Positions 47,039 through 59,300 of a DNA stretch of 64,000 nucleotides are shown here, in pieces. Each line of letters begins with the position of its first letter. The first letter of the stretch is position 1. A model generated the notes under the pieces. That model was not told the DNA's origin. It saw nothing but the letters and a program-made list of their open reading frames with translations, and did no database searches. The DNA comes from Caprimulgus europaeus. Taxonomy: Eukaryota > Chordata > Aves > Caprimulgiformes > Caprimulgidae. A program made the position numbers and the translations under genes. The DNA is taken from positions 48,221,465 to 48,285,464 of the forward strand of contig OU015530.1 in NCBI GenBank assembly GCA_907165065.1. The letters are read 5' to 3'.

Positions 47039-50000
47039 CCTTCCCTCCTTCTGCCAAATGCCCAGCCCTGGCCTCTTCCTGTATTGCAGCACCTGGCTAA
47101 CCCTGCCCCTATAGGCACCACATACGTGTGCACCCTCCAGTGATGAGACCCTTCATGCACGCAGCTGGGAGCCAGGGCAGGGCAGCCCTGAGAAGACCCC
47201 CCTCAAGCAACAGGAACCTCCCTGCCATTAGATCCAAACTCCTCCAGGAGCACAGCCCCGCACTTCCTGCCAGCTTCTGCTGAGAAACGGCTGTGAGCTT
47301 TGGGGATGTTGTTCCATCCTGGGATATGGTGCCGCAGCCTCTGTTTGTTTGCACAGATTTGTTCTGCCGTGAGCTCTGTGCTTTGTACAGCAGCAGGGAA
47401 GCACGGCTGGTGGCAGACGGGGAGGTTCCTGGTGCTCGGGCAGAGACATTGCACTGTGCTGACGGGGGATAACGCGAGAAGGGTTAAGATGTGTGCCTGA
47501 GCCAGCAGGGATACATCAAAAAAATCTTCTCTTCAGCCTCTCTTTATCTACATATATGGCCTTCAGCTCTGCCTCCCACCAGATTACAAACGTATCCCCG
47601 CAGCTCCCTGAGGAAGAGCCAGGGCTTGACTGAATCTCTCGGAATACTTTAGGTACAAGATCATCCTCCCCTTAGTCTGAACTCTGAATGAAACTGTCCT
47701 GACGCTCGGAAAGCGTCGCTTAACCAGTGCTTGTGTTTTCTGCACTCCTCATTTCTGCCATGCAGATACTGGGTATGCACAAAAGCCTTTATTTGCTACA
47801 AGGGATTTATGATGCAGTCAGAAATGGAAGTGAAAGGCTACTTGATGCCTTGAGCTCACTTTGCAGCTCCCATCCTGCACAACCACCTTGGGAACTGTGA
47901 GCTGCTTTGGGGCCCCTTTTACAGTAAAAATCCACCTTCCCCAGTCTTTCAAGGCCACCCCTCTCTTCCTCGGCCTTCTCAGGGATGCAGCTATGTTTCC
48001 TTTACACGCAGAGGTGAGTAACTCTGCACAAAGCTGGAGACCCTGTTCCGTCCTGTTGGGTAAATGAGAAGTGAGGAAAGCTGGGCGATCGTTTAGTGAA
48101 GATCTCTGCTGTGGCACAAGTGTTTTCCTGGAGCTCCCTGAAGTGACTGGGATGCTTGGCAGCAAAAGAGGATCAGCCCTTTTATCTACTTCTAGAGTTA
48201 CCGAGTGTCCCTTTTGATGAGGTGCTGACCATGGCTTTTTCTCCATGACAGGTAATGGGTTCAAGGGCTGATGCAATCCATGGTAGGACCAGACACAGAG
48301 CTTTCAAGTTACCAATACTGCTAACAACCTAATTCAGGCTTTTATTTTGCACCTCATCCCAAGGGGAGCCAAGGGCTCGTGCGTATGGTGAGGATCAGCT
48401 GTGTGCTCACACCCAGAACAAGAAGCTGGACTCACTCACCCCAACGTGGCTCCCGTTGGGATGGATGGCTGGATGGACTCGAGTGACACATCAGCCGACC
48501 TGGATGTGAGGAAGATGTAGGTTTCAGCTATCTGTGTTTGACACTGCAGATGTCTGTCCAGATGTCTCCATGCTAAAGCAGTAGCAAAGGCACTGCTGAA
48601 CTTCCTCATGTCTTTTATGTTGCTTCCTTTTTGTGATCCAGTGAAAGTTGGACAGTTTGGTCATAAACTACTGGGAATGTGTGGAAATCAATGACAAATT
48701 CCAGCCAGTTCATAACACAATGAGTAGTTCATTCTCTTGGATGGGGAAGCCTAGCTACAGGACTGCAGCATGGAGAGACACTGCACGCTGTAAAAATAGA
48801 AAAAAGATGAAAGTGTGATATTTTAGAAAGCCAGATTTCAATGAAACAGATGCTAGAATATTACAAATACCCTGACAGACTAAGCAAAGCTACAAGCTGA
48901 AAAGGAATCATCTTTGTTAAAAAGAGGCTTTGACACATCTTTCTGGATTGTTTCTTCACCAACTTGCCTTCCCCAGCAGGAGGGTGTCTGAGTTGGGTTA
49001 CAGTCTCCCCAAGGATGCAGAGCAGCCAGGGACACAGGCAAAGTTAATTCCTACCCAACACTGAGCCCAGACAGTGGGCTTTGCTTTTGCAAGTGTCCCA
49101 CACTGACTGCAGCAGGACACCAGTGCTGCTCTGGGCTGGAAACCCCTCACCTGCACTCATGCCCACCCAGGTGGGTGGTGATGCTCCATCTCCATTACCA
49201 GTTCAGGGACACCTCTGCCCTCACGCTGGGGCCGAATCCAATCCTTGGGATAAGTTGTCTTGGGATTTATAATGCATTGCCTGGTTTGGAGGCTGGAGGT
49301 TGGCAATTGAAGTTTGGAGGAGGTTCCCCGAGGCACAGGGGTACCTCCTTCTGGTCATGTTGCCCTGAGGACACAGCCTGCTGGTTTTATTTGCATAACC
49401 CCCATGGCAGGGCTCTCTGTGGTTTGCATGTATGAAATAGCTGCTGAAGCACAGCTTGGTCTCGTTGTCTGTCCCTTGGGCCTGCCTCGAGGGCTGGATG
49501 TAGTGACATTTCCATGTTATCTAAATTAAACCAAATCTCATCAGACCCAACTGCTTCCAAGGAAGTGTGGCATCACATCCACTCCCTGCCATCTCCTGGG
49601 CATGTGCCACTGGAGGAGTTTCTTCTTACCATAGCTTACAAGACCTGGTTCTCTCTGCAGTTTGTCCCAGGCATGTTTACTGTTTTTTCTCCCTGGCTTT
49701 AAATGTTTCCTCACCTTACAGTCTGTATTTATGACTGGCTCATAGATTGCTGAGTGTGCCATCATACATCCACCTCAACCATGAGATGCAGGTGGCTTCA
49801 CTCTTCCCATTATTTCATTGCTAAATCACTAATTCACTCTATATTAAAACATCAGAAAAAAATTTTGAAAGCCTTACTCACAAACACAAGCATTTACTCA
49901 TGTGAATAAGCTTCCTTATGTTATGGGTGTGCTTCTATGCCCATTGAATGAGTAAAAGAGTAACAGTCTCTCAACCATGCTATTAGGAAGCAGATCTAGC

Positions 50001-50560
50001 TCTAATTTTGGTTTTAACCATTTGTTATTTTCACAAGACTTCCAGAAAGTCATGTCTGCAGGTGGTTCTTCCTGAGGCAGGCTGGAGACATGTAGAAATA
50101 CAGGCAAATGCTCAGCCCAAGGCACAAACCTCTTGTGCAATCTTGACAGTGCGCACCCAAGGAAGAAGGGAATATGGTAGGTTGTTGGGCCAAATTTGTC
50201 CTTCACATCAGCTGGGCCAGAGTTAACCATAACCACTTACCACTTCAGAGTGCCATGCAGGGCACAATTTATGCTGCTTGACTCTAATTTGAAGGAGGAC
50301 ATAATCTTTTCTTAGGACTTTCTCAAAGTCTGAGGAAGCTTAGAATAACTACAAGGTTAAAAACAGGGGGCAAAGCAATTATGGCTAACGTGCAGTCTCA
50401 TAATTCTAGGGAAGATCAAAGTAACCTATGTATTCCAGGAAAGACTAATTCCCAGTGTAATGTTTCTCACCATTTCTGCAAATGTTAGTCTGTCCTTGAT
50501 TTAAATTAAATTTTTTCAATGGGAAACATCTTATGTTCATATGCATTTCTATCTCCTAGA

Positions 50561-50585
50561 TACATATACATATACATATATATAT
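50561..50585 (+). repeat. (TACATA)n/(TA)n microsatellite
   Basis: Three TACATA-like units grade into TATATATA. Confidence 0.8.
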
Positions 50586-50815
50586 TGATTCCAGCTGCAC
50601 CAGTCCCATCTCTTCATTTTTTAGAAGTTGCTCTTGCTTCTTACAGAGAAGTAACTGCATCTTTGGGAAACAGTCCTAACTTGGCAGGTATTTTATTAGG
50701 AACATGGTGGGTTTTGACTATCTGAAGAGACATTACATATAATGAACTCTATTGCTATAGCTCATTCAAAATGATGCTGGAGATTTAAGAAGCTAAGGAG
50801 CACCATCTTAGAGTT

Positions 50816-50830
50816 AAAAAAAAAAAAAAA
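50816..50830 (+). repeat. Poly(A) run of 15
   Basis: An uninterrupted A-run, visible directly. Confidence 0.85.
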
Positions 50831-52198
50831 TCTCAAGATTTAAAATGTTGCCTTATCAGTTTCAAAGGTGTGATAAGTTACCCATAAGAGCAGGAAACAC
50901 AGCTGAATTCAGTAACCCAAGTAGACCTGCCCATCCACCTCAGGTGATCTATAAAACATCCCTCCTTCATAACCAGGCAACCAACAGCTGTGACTAAGGC
51001 TGAGATCACACGCAGAGAAGCAATGACTAAAGAAATCTAATTTTGGAGAACAGATGATGGCTATGGGGCTATGGATCCATAGTGCTGAGGAACAAGTCAG
51101 TAACACTCTATATTTACTATTGATTTCAGTTTATGACCTCAGGTAATTTGCAAGAGTGCAGCTTGTAGCTTTGAGCTTTTTGTTTTGATTTTAAGGTCAC
51201 AAGAAACTAAACTAAAACTTCTTTAAAGGATTGTTTCAGTCATTAAAAAGATGGTGCTTCTTTCCACAGTACCTTTTGCTAGCCATGAGATTTATGTATT
51301 GTACCAGCATATATGTCCCATTCACATTTATCGGAGCGGGATACTAAATAAATTTGCTCTCAGAATTAAGCTGGAAAGTGAGCAGACTTCAGCCTTAATG
51401 TATGTAAACTCTTAAGTCTGACACTCCCTCTCTTTTCTATGTTTCAGCATCCTGAATAACTTTATTTTAATATAGTTTGCATACATAGCACATATTCACA
51501 TGTCATTTTAAGTGCAGTTCCATTTTGGCAGCAGGGTGATACAGCGAATGGGATGCAATAAAAACAGAGTCCTTGGTTAGGCTCTAAATAACTGGCTAAT
51601 TCTCAGATTTTATGTCCCCGTTTAACTTTCACTGGCTCAAAGTAACAGAGTGGGTCAATTAATCCTCATAACAGGTAGTAATTGCATTGCTGTTCCAATC
51701 CAGTCTGCAGAGAAAAAACACTGTGCTATTTTCAAAGAAAGCAACTGCTGTACCAAGCCAGGGTCCTGGACAATTTATTTAGTGTCAATTTGTGACAGAC
51801 TCCAAGATCTGTGCTGTCACGTCTGTGCATTTAATGTCATAGACTTGGACATAATTGCTTGTCATGAATGTTGCAAAGTCCATTATAGACCTTATTCCCT
51901 CCAGGAGGGAACCAAACCTGCACCTGTGTGGCAATGGCTTTGGCTGCATAGATCTGAAGCAGCACTTGCACATCATTTGCTCTACAGCCCATCAGATATC
52001 ATGAGATATTGCTATCAGCTTAAGCAGCTGATGGTTTTGTCCTGATGACTTGTTGAGGAGTGTGCAGGTATTTTATGATTCTTTATCTGTATTTCAAGAA
52101 TGGTCATATGCATTGTGTACTGCGAATTGCTTATACCCTGCTCTAAAGAAAAAGATTACTAGGCAGGAAATGTCCTCATTAGACTTCCTGGTATGTTC

Positions 52199-52230
52199 AC
52201 CTCAGTAGTGTCTGAGGTCTATATATAAAA
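52199..52230 (+). promoter_or_regulatory. Candidate TATA box with upstream palindrome
   Basis: TATATATAAAA at 52220-52230 is preceded by an inverted repeat, ACCTCA (52199-52204) and TGAGGT (52213-52218). A sequence that could act as a splice donor (gagcag|gtagga, about 52309) lies about 55 bases after the expected start of transcription. No coding frame follows. This is a weak candidate for a promoter of a non-coding transcript. Confidence 0.2.
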
Positions 52231-55200
52231 AAGGAGGTGCCATTGAGTGTGGCAGAGCCTGGCTTCTAGACAACTAACAGACTGAAGGCACTTCCCACCA
52301 GCAGAGCAGGTAGGAACTGGGTAACACCTGGGTACCTAGAACAAGGTGAGATAAAGGTGCAATTTAAATTTTTTTGCATCCTCCTCAGATTATTGTGCCT
52401 TCTAGTCCTCAGTCCCTTCCAGGATAAAGTGAGGACTAAGCACTGCAAAAAGAAGATTGTTACATATACTTTTCTTTTTCCGAAGAGGAGGCAGTTCTCA
52501 TTATGGCCCATAATGCAAGGTATGGAGCATTTGCCCAGGATGTAGGTGACAGATTAAATTCCTTTCTCTTACCTTGGAAATGTCCCATTAATTTCACATA
52601 TATTCTCAGTTCTTCTTTGTTCCAGTGAATGTGCACAGGAATCAGATTCTGTGTGCTCCTTGCAAACTGTCCATGTCTGCTGGCTTTACCTGCTTTTTCC
52701 CATGTAGACTTTGTATCATGCCTTGTCTTCTCTGAAAGTATTAATAGTGTCTTTGCTGTCACCTTGATGCTGGTAACCAGCAGTAGATCCCAACATAAAT
52801 CTTGCCAGAATTCATTTAGACAATGGCTTGTTTCATTTTCTGCTTTATAATTTAAAGAAGTAATCTTTCACATATGTCTGTTGGTCTGCATGAAACTTCA
52901 TATATGTGTGCCTGTGAGTAATGCCCCAGTGCAATATAAGTCCCCGAGGTTTGTTTCCCAGTGTCTTTCCCTGTTACAGGCAAGAGGAGATTGTCACTGA
53001 GCACCATTAGAGAAAGGAGAGAGAAATTCCCATGACAGCTGCCTGCAGGGAGGAAAGGCAGGGCCTGTGGCTGATGTTTTATCGATTGCAATGCAGACAC
53101 ACACTTTCCTGTGAACTGATGCAGTGTCACTATAGAGCATCGCGGGAGAGTTTTCCTGCTGGGCTCTGATGCAGGCTCAGAAGGTATGATGGACATCCAG
53201 CAGCACCTTGCTTTAGTGTGTATACAACTGGAAAGCTGCAGGGGCAAAGTTTAGGGGATTACTTTCGAGGTATGAGTGTAGGAAGGCTTTCCACAACAAC
53301 AGTAACAAGACAGAGTTGGAGGTGTGGTTATGATGCATTCATGTCTAAGTTCCCAGTGGGCCAGATTCACATCCCTCAGGTATGAGTGTGGAGTAGCTCC
53401 AGCAAAAGGCACAGGGTTACTGCAGGTCTGGCACAGGTCCCCTGTCACAGACTCACCACTTTCATAAACATTTCACCTATGTGAAGAGTCTTATGTCCCT
53501 TGGCAGGGACAAGAGCTTTTGCTTGATGTGTGAAGCAGCAAGAACCAAGGCTGCTTAGGATTTGTCTCAACAAGAAGTCTTGGTCTTGTTGTAACTTGAA
53601 TTGATTGCCAGTTGCATCTGATTAGCCAGCACAGTTACCAGTGTTCATCCAGATGAAATTGAACTGGAGCTGGTGTTTCTAACTCATCATTTGCAACTGA
53701 GGGAAGATTCAGATGTCCTTTTATGAATATGACTGACAAAGTTTAATAATTAATGTCTCCAAAAAAAATGAGCTGATGAGGCGAACAATACTCGTTTCCT
53801 TCAATGAAAAATCAGCCTTTCTGGTATGAGCTAACTCAGAATCATCGGCCTTGAATTACAACACAACAAAAATTATTTCTTCCAGGCTTCTACGTAGAAA
53901 TAGAAAAAGAAATAATTAGCACAGGATGATACAACTGCAGAGGGTGTCTTTAGTTCAACCATGTAGGCTGCTACACTAGCCACATGTGGAATTCAATATT
54001 TTGATGACAAATGAGAGCACTTACTACATTCCTCATTGTATAAATGATTCTGCAGCCACTGGTAAATAGGGTTATGTAAAGGCCTGACTCATGGGATGCT
54101 ATATTAAAAAGAACAAATTGATGGGGAACATGTCATGAAAGGTCTCAACATTTCTGCAGATTGAATAATATTATCAAGGAATTGTAATCACAAGTTTTGC
54201 GAGAATATTTCTCTTTTAATACTGAATGACAGACTCTCTTAAAGCAGCATGAAAGGAGAAAATAAAAAGGAAAAGAGTCTATTATCTTAAATTGATTCTT
54301 AAATCAAGAAACAGTTTAGGAAAAAAATAGGAGGAAAGGAAAAATTGAGCTGCCAGGAAAACAATCTTCTCAATTTTCTAACTAGAAATTGTATGAAGAG
54401 TGATACACAATAATCTCTTAGACTAGCTCTCTAAAATTATATACCAAATTCTCATCAAGAGTGGTTCAGAAGAAAAGACTTTATGCAAAACTGATACTGC
54501 TACTTCACAAATCTGGGATCTGAATGGGACACATTATTGCTTTCTGAGCACTATGGAATGAAGAAGAAAAGCTACTGTTGGTGTTCCTGCTTCTTCGATT
54601 ATCTTTTGTAATGAAAGAATGATATCCTACTCAAATACACTCTAGTTCAATCACTGACAAATCAGGAGTCCCTCCCATACTTCCATCAAAGATTCTTGAA
54701 CATCTGCAGAATCTGAGCTTTGATTTTTAAACAAAATCATTTCTAGTCTCCATGTTTGAAGGGAAAAAAATACTTTCAAGTGTGAACTGAGTGCAAACTG
54801 GTGCTATTCTCTGCTATCAGCTGAGATAGTAAATCAATAGCAGTATGAAAAATGAACTCCCTCCCCATCTCCCACCTTTCATCTCAGTAGGCTGAAGGCT
54901 CTGAAGATTGTCTCTAAAGGGTGATTTTAGTGTCAATGTTGTTATCAATTTATTTTTCTGATAAAGGCTGTGAGGAACATGGAGATAGGACCGAGTGATC
55001 CTTCCGGGTCACTGAGTTGACTCTCCTGCCATGGCAGCACCACCACATACAACTCTCCCCACAAATACATAGTACTTTTTTCTTTTTAAATCCAACTCTA
55101 TTTTTTTACCCCCTCTATTCTGATTAAAGGCTTCACTGCTCCAGGGTAGCAAGTGCTTTCTTCTAACACCAAGGCCAAATGTATTCATGATGAGTTTATA

Positions 55201-56281
55201 CCCATTTTGACCATGTGCCAGTATCACTCTTCAGCGTACATAGCTCTTCGTCTTTCTTGGTGTTAACCCCACAATGTATTCAGTAGTAATCACACCCCTC
55301 TCAGCCTTCATTTCCCAGAGCAAACAAGCAAAGCTCTGCGAGTCTCCTGGAAGCCGGCCCCCACTTCCTTGATCCTGCTAGAATTGTACAGGCTATTTCC
55401 AATAAGGACTTACCAGTACATTGTGTAAGTGCCAATAATATTTTCCTAGTTTTGTTGGCAAAAGCCTTCTGAGAGTCTTTCTTTCCTTAATTCTAGCAGG
55501 TCTGAGAATAAGAAACTGACGAGAATTACCCAGACTGACGAGTCTATTTCAAATAGGTCTACGGGCACCTGGCTGATGGAGCGGCAACCCTTTTGACTGC
55601 TGAGACAGAACTGGTGAGGCTGAGGTTCCCAGGCACCTCAGCCCACTTCAGTCTGTAAAGAAAAAGGGCAAAAAGGAGCATTAGTCATTATTTCTCAAGT
55701 AATTATTTTGGTAAGATACATTTTTTTTAAAGCCCAAATGCTCATCTCACATTCCTTTTCCCTGCCCTGGTGCTTGACACTCTCTGATCACAACAGAAAC
55801 CAGTAAGAAAAACCAGGAACCAGGCAAGGCAAGGTGGAGGCTGGGGCACGAGGAGACCTGGGGAGCCTGGCAAGGGGTAGGGAGAGCAGGCAGAGGGTGG
55901 TCCATGCCCAGGACACTCCTCGTCCCAGCGGTGCAATCGCAGGGTGCTCCTGTCAGCCCAGCGCTGTATATCACCTATCCAAATGGATGCCTCATGCCAT
56001 CAATATTAGTTTCCCTGATGTCTCCATCATGATGGGAATTTTCAGGAAAGATATATTATAATAAAATGCAAATAGCATATTGTCTCTGAAAATGCCCATA
56101 GCTGAGTGGGCAGCATAATAGTATTAATTCAAGCTTCTAAATAACATCACTACTATTGCTATTGATCTGACACCCATAATTGATATTAATGGGTTGTATA
56201 TTCAGTTTGGTTACTCCCTTCTAAAATATCACCTTGAAATTTTCTGCTGCTGGTAGTACGCAGCATTGAAATGTGGCCAGA

Positions 56282-56317
56282 GACAGAGAAGTGAATAATG
56301 ACAGAGAAGTGAAAAAC
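56282..56317 (+). repeat. 18-bp tandem duplication in a purine-rich tract
   Basis: GACAGAGAAGTGAATAAT is followed directly by GACAGAGAAGTGAAAAAC, and a third, weaker unit follows. Purine-rich sequence continues to about 56395. Confidence 0.75.
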
Positions 56318-59300
56318 AACAGAGATGGAGACAGGCTACAGAAGAGTGTCAACAATAAGAGAGGAGAAGAAAGGCAGAGGAGAAAAGGGAACTAAAATGA
56401 GATATACTATAGACTGGCTTTAGTTATATATAATGGTCACATCTTTTGCTGGGGATGTTTCAGTTGCACAGAGAGAGGATAATAATTTGATTTGGCTATT
56501 AGCTTGGCCCAGGAGAAGAGTGCTGCCCCTCTCACTAAGGTGAAGTTCCAACAGAAGGAAAAGGGGCAAGCATGGTTTGTGCCCATTTCACACAGACCTG
56601 ACAAATGGTGCCCCATTTGTCACACTGCAGTAACATCTGGAACTCTTCCGTGCACTGCACCACTTGGAGCTCCAAGTCACCACCAGAGAGAGCACTTCCA
56701 GATCGTTTGGTCAAACAACACAAAGCTTGGATTCAAGTACTGAGGTGAGTACTCACACTTGTGATCCAGACAGACCTGCTTCATGAGCAAACAGTTTAAA
56801 TATAACTGACATGTAAAGCATGCCATCCACTGGAGTGTGCTGCTGGAGGTGCAACTCAAACTCCATTATGGCCAAGTCCATAAAGACACCTTAGCCTGAA
56901 TTTAAAAGCACTTTAATAAATATTCCATCCTTATGTATGAATCCTGGATCAGGCTTAAAACACAGGTTATGTGGTTTGATCTCTAAGACTGAGCACTCAG
57001 GACAACTTTCCCAATGTTTCGTACTGGTCTAGGGGTAGTTAGAAGTACCAAGCCTTGATCTTGGGGAAATGAGTGCTGCAAGCCAAGCTTCAGTAAAGAA
57101 TCAGTCCCATTACAGTATCTTCCCCAATCTTATGATGAAGCAAATTCACAAGCTTACTTCCACAGTTGATTTTTTTCCCCCTTTTTCTAGCTGGATATTA
57201 ATTTTCCTGTGCTGTCTTGAAACTGTAATTTCAAAGCTTATAGTGTTCCAGTGCCTGCTTTCCATAACTATTGACCCTATTGAGGATGACAAGGGAAACC
57301 AAGGGTTTGCTGTCCTCATATACCTCCCAGAAGGTCTGATAGAGACACAGCACTCTGCAAAATTTGCTGATCACCTGCAATCTTCAAGAATCCCACATGA
57401 AAACCAATCCATGTAACCAAAAGAAGAAGGAAAGATGCATGTTATATGAATGTAATTCCAGTGTTCTCAGAACTAGTTGCTTCAAGTGCTTGAAAGAAAT
57501 CTGATGGAGTAAAATAGTTGTTGAGATGTTTTCCCACTTCCCAGGAAACACTGTGCTGATTTTACTGGGCTTTGCATGTTAATTTTGTGCAGTATTACTG
57601 ATAATACTCAGAAACCTCTTGCCATGTGGGTAGGATTAATGCAAGATGGTACTGATGCAAATATAGCTTGCTTGCTGAAAGTGAGCTGGAAAATGGTTTC
57701 ACTAAGCTATACCCTGTTAGGTACACATAAAAATGTGTGCAAAGTTGATTTTATTTCTGTGCATCAAGAACATAAGTTAGAATCCAGATTTCATAAAGAC
57801 AGCAAAAGATGTATCTACCAGAATAGGAGAGAGCATAGGTTAAGACACACAAGTGAGTTCCCCTAGTTGAATGAATCACCACAGACCACTTGAACCACTG
57901 CAGCTAACCATGTACAAACCTTTCACTTGTGGCAAATGTGAAGTAAAACACTGTGCAAAACTGATTTGCAAGCTGGCAGGAGTGAGCATGTGCTTCATGA
58001 CAGTGGCCCAGCTGATGTTCAGTAGCATGCCCAACCAGGAGTCACATTCTTCTCTGCAAGGTGGACATTTATCATTTTTCTATTTTGGAGTCAGTGAAAA
58101 TAAGCTGCTACCAGCACCCTCGAGGTTCAGTTCTGGGAAAGAAAGGAGTGCCTGGCAGTGGTCACTGATGGGCTGCCGGTCTATGTGCTGGTAGCTCAGT
58201 TGCAAGTTTGAGACATGGGTCACCAAAGGGCTTCAAAGGTTGCTTTGATGTCTAATGGTGCTGAATACAGCATCTTGCTGTGAATTTAATGGGATCCAGA
58301 AAAGCTCAGCACTCCTGGAAAACAGTCTGCTTGGATCTGTTGATGTTACATATATTAAAGTTTTTTTCCCTTGTACTAATTACTTAAGATGTTGAGTCAG
58401 CATCTTAGTGTCAGGGGTAGTAGACAACCTTCTGAAGGCAGTTCTACCTCTGTCTGCACTGAACCATCACCCTTTACATGAAGTGATGAAGGTGTATAAA
58501 CAGTAGAGACAAGAGCTAAACTGATGCCACATAAACCTTATCTGAAAGGATAATCACAGTCAGGGCACACCGATACCGCTGTTGCTAGCTTACAAATGCC
58601 GCTGTGGATATCTCCTGAGCTGTCGTTACCTTTTCACTGGACGATACAATGATTTGTGTTCTCCAAAGAGAGATGTGAAACTTGCTAGCTGGGTGCTCCC
58701 ATGGGTGTGGAAATACCCTGCAGCACCAGCAACCCCAGATGCTGAAGTGTACTCAGGTTTCAGGGCTCCCTCCCTGACCTTTTGCACATTACTGAGCATG
58801 GCTTGATATTTTTATGAAAAAAGTCATATTAAATAATAGCTTACATCCACTTTTTGTAAGGGACATGGACAAATATCAAGATAATCTACATATTAAACTC
58901 TGTATTAAGGTTTGTGATGAGCTCCATTCCATGTTCTCATTTTAATCCTTACCTCACCTCCATTTCCTGACATGAACTGCACTGGGTCTGATTTCACTTA
59001 CACTCATTAAAGACAGAAAGAGTCTTGTTACACATCTTAAGGATAGTTCTGAATTAAGAACTATATTAAATCTTTCTCTTTGAAGGAATTTCTACTCAGT
59101 ATCTGTATATCTTGATTAAGGTACATATATACCTGATGCAAAAGCAGTATCAAATACTCTTCACTGTAGCCTTTCACATGATTTGACTACAATATTTCTT
59201 TGAATATTCAGTGTATTTAGAAAGTCTATTTAATGGTTACAGTTTGGGAACATTTTAAACTGATAAGATGACGATTTTTCCACAAACCAATAGCTTTTAC

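Larger units (their letters stand above)
47039..52198. other. Intergenic sequence, repeat-poor, no gene recognised
   Basis: I recognise no transposon here. Low-complexity features are a TA/CATA microsatellite at 50561-50585 and a 15-base A-run at 50816-50830. Open frames are short and unsupported. Confidence 0.55.

Noticed and set aside
47702-47725. Short inverted repeat gacgct...agcgtc
   Set aside because: A 6-base arm is too short to be meaningful alone.
51650-52045. Open frame of about 131 codons on the + strand
   Set aside because: There is no recognisable family, no promoter or splice sites, and the composition looks like random translated DNA rich in Cys and Leu.
52852-53247. Open frame of about 131 codons on the minus strand
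   Set aside because: There is no domain and no supporting signals. Frames of this length are expected by chance over a 64 kb window.
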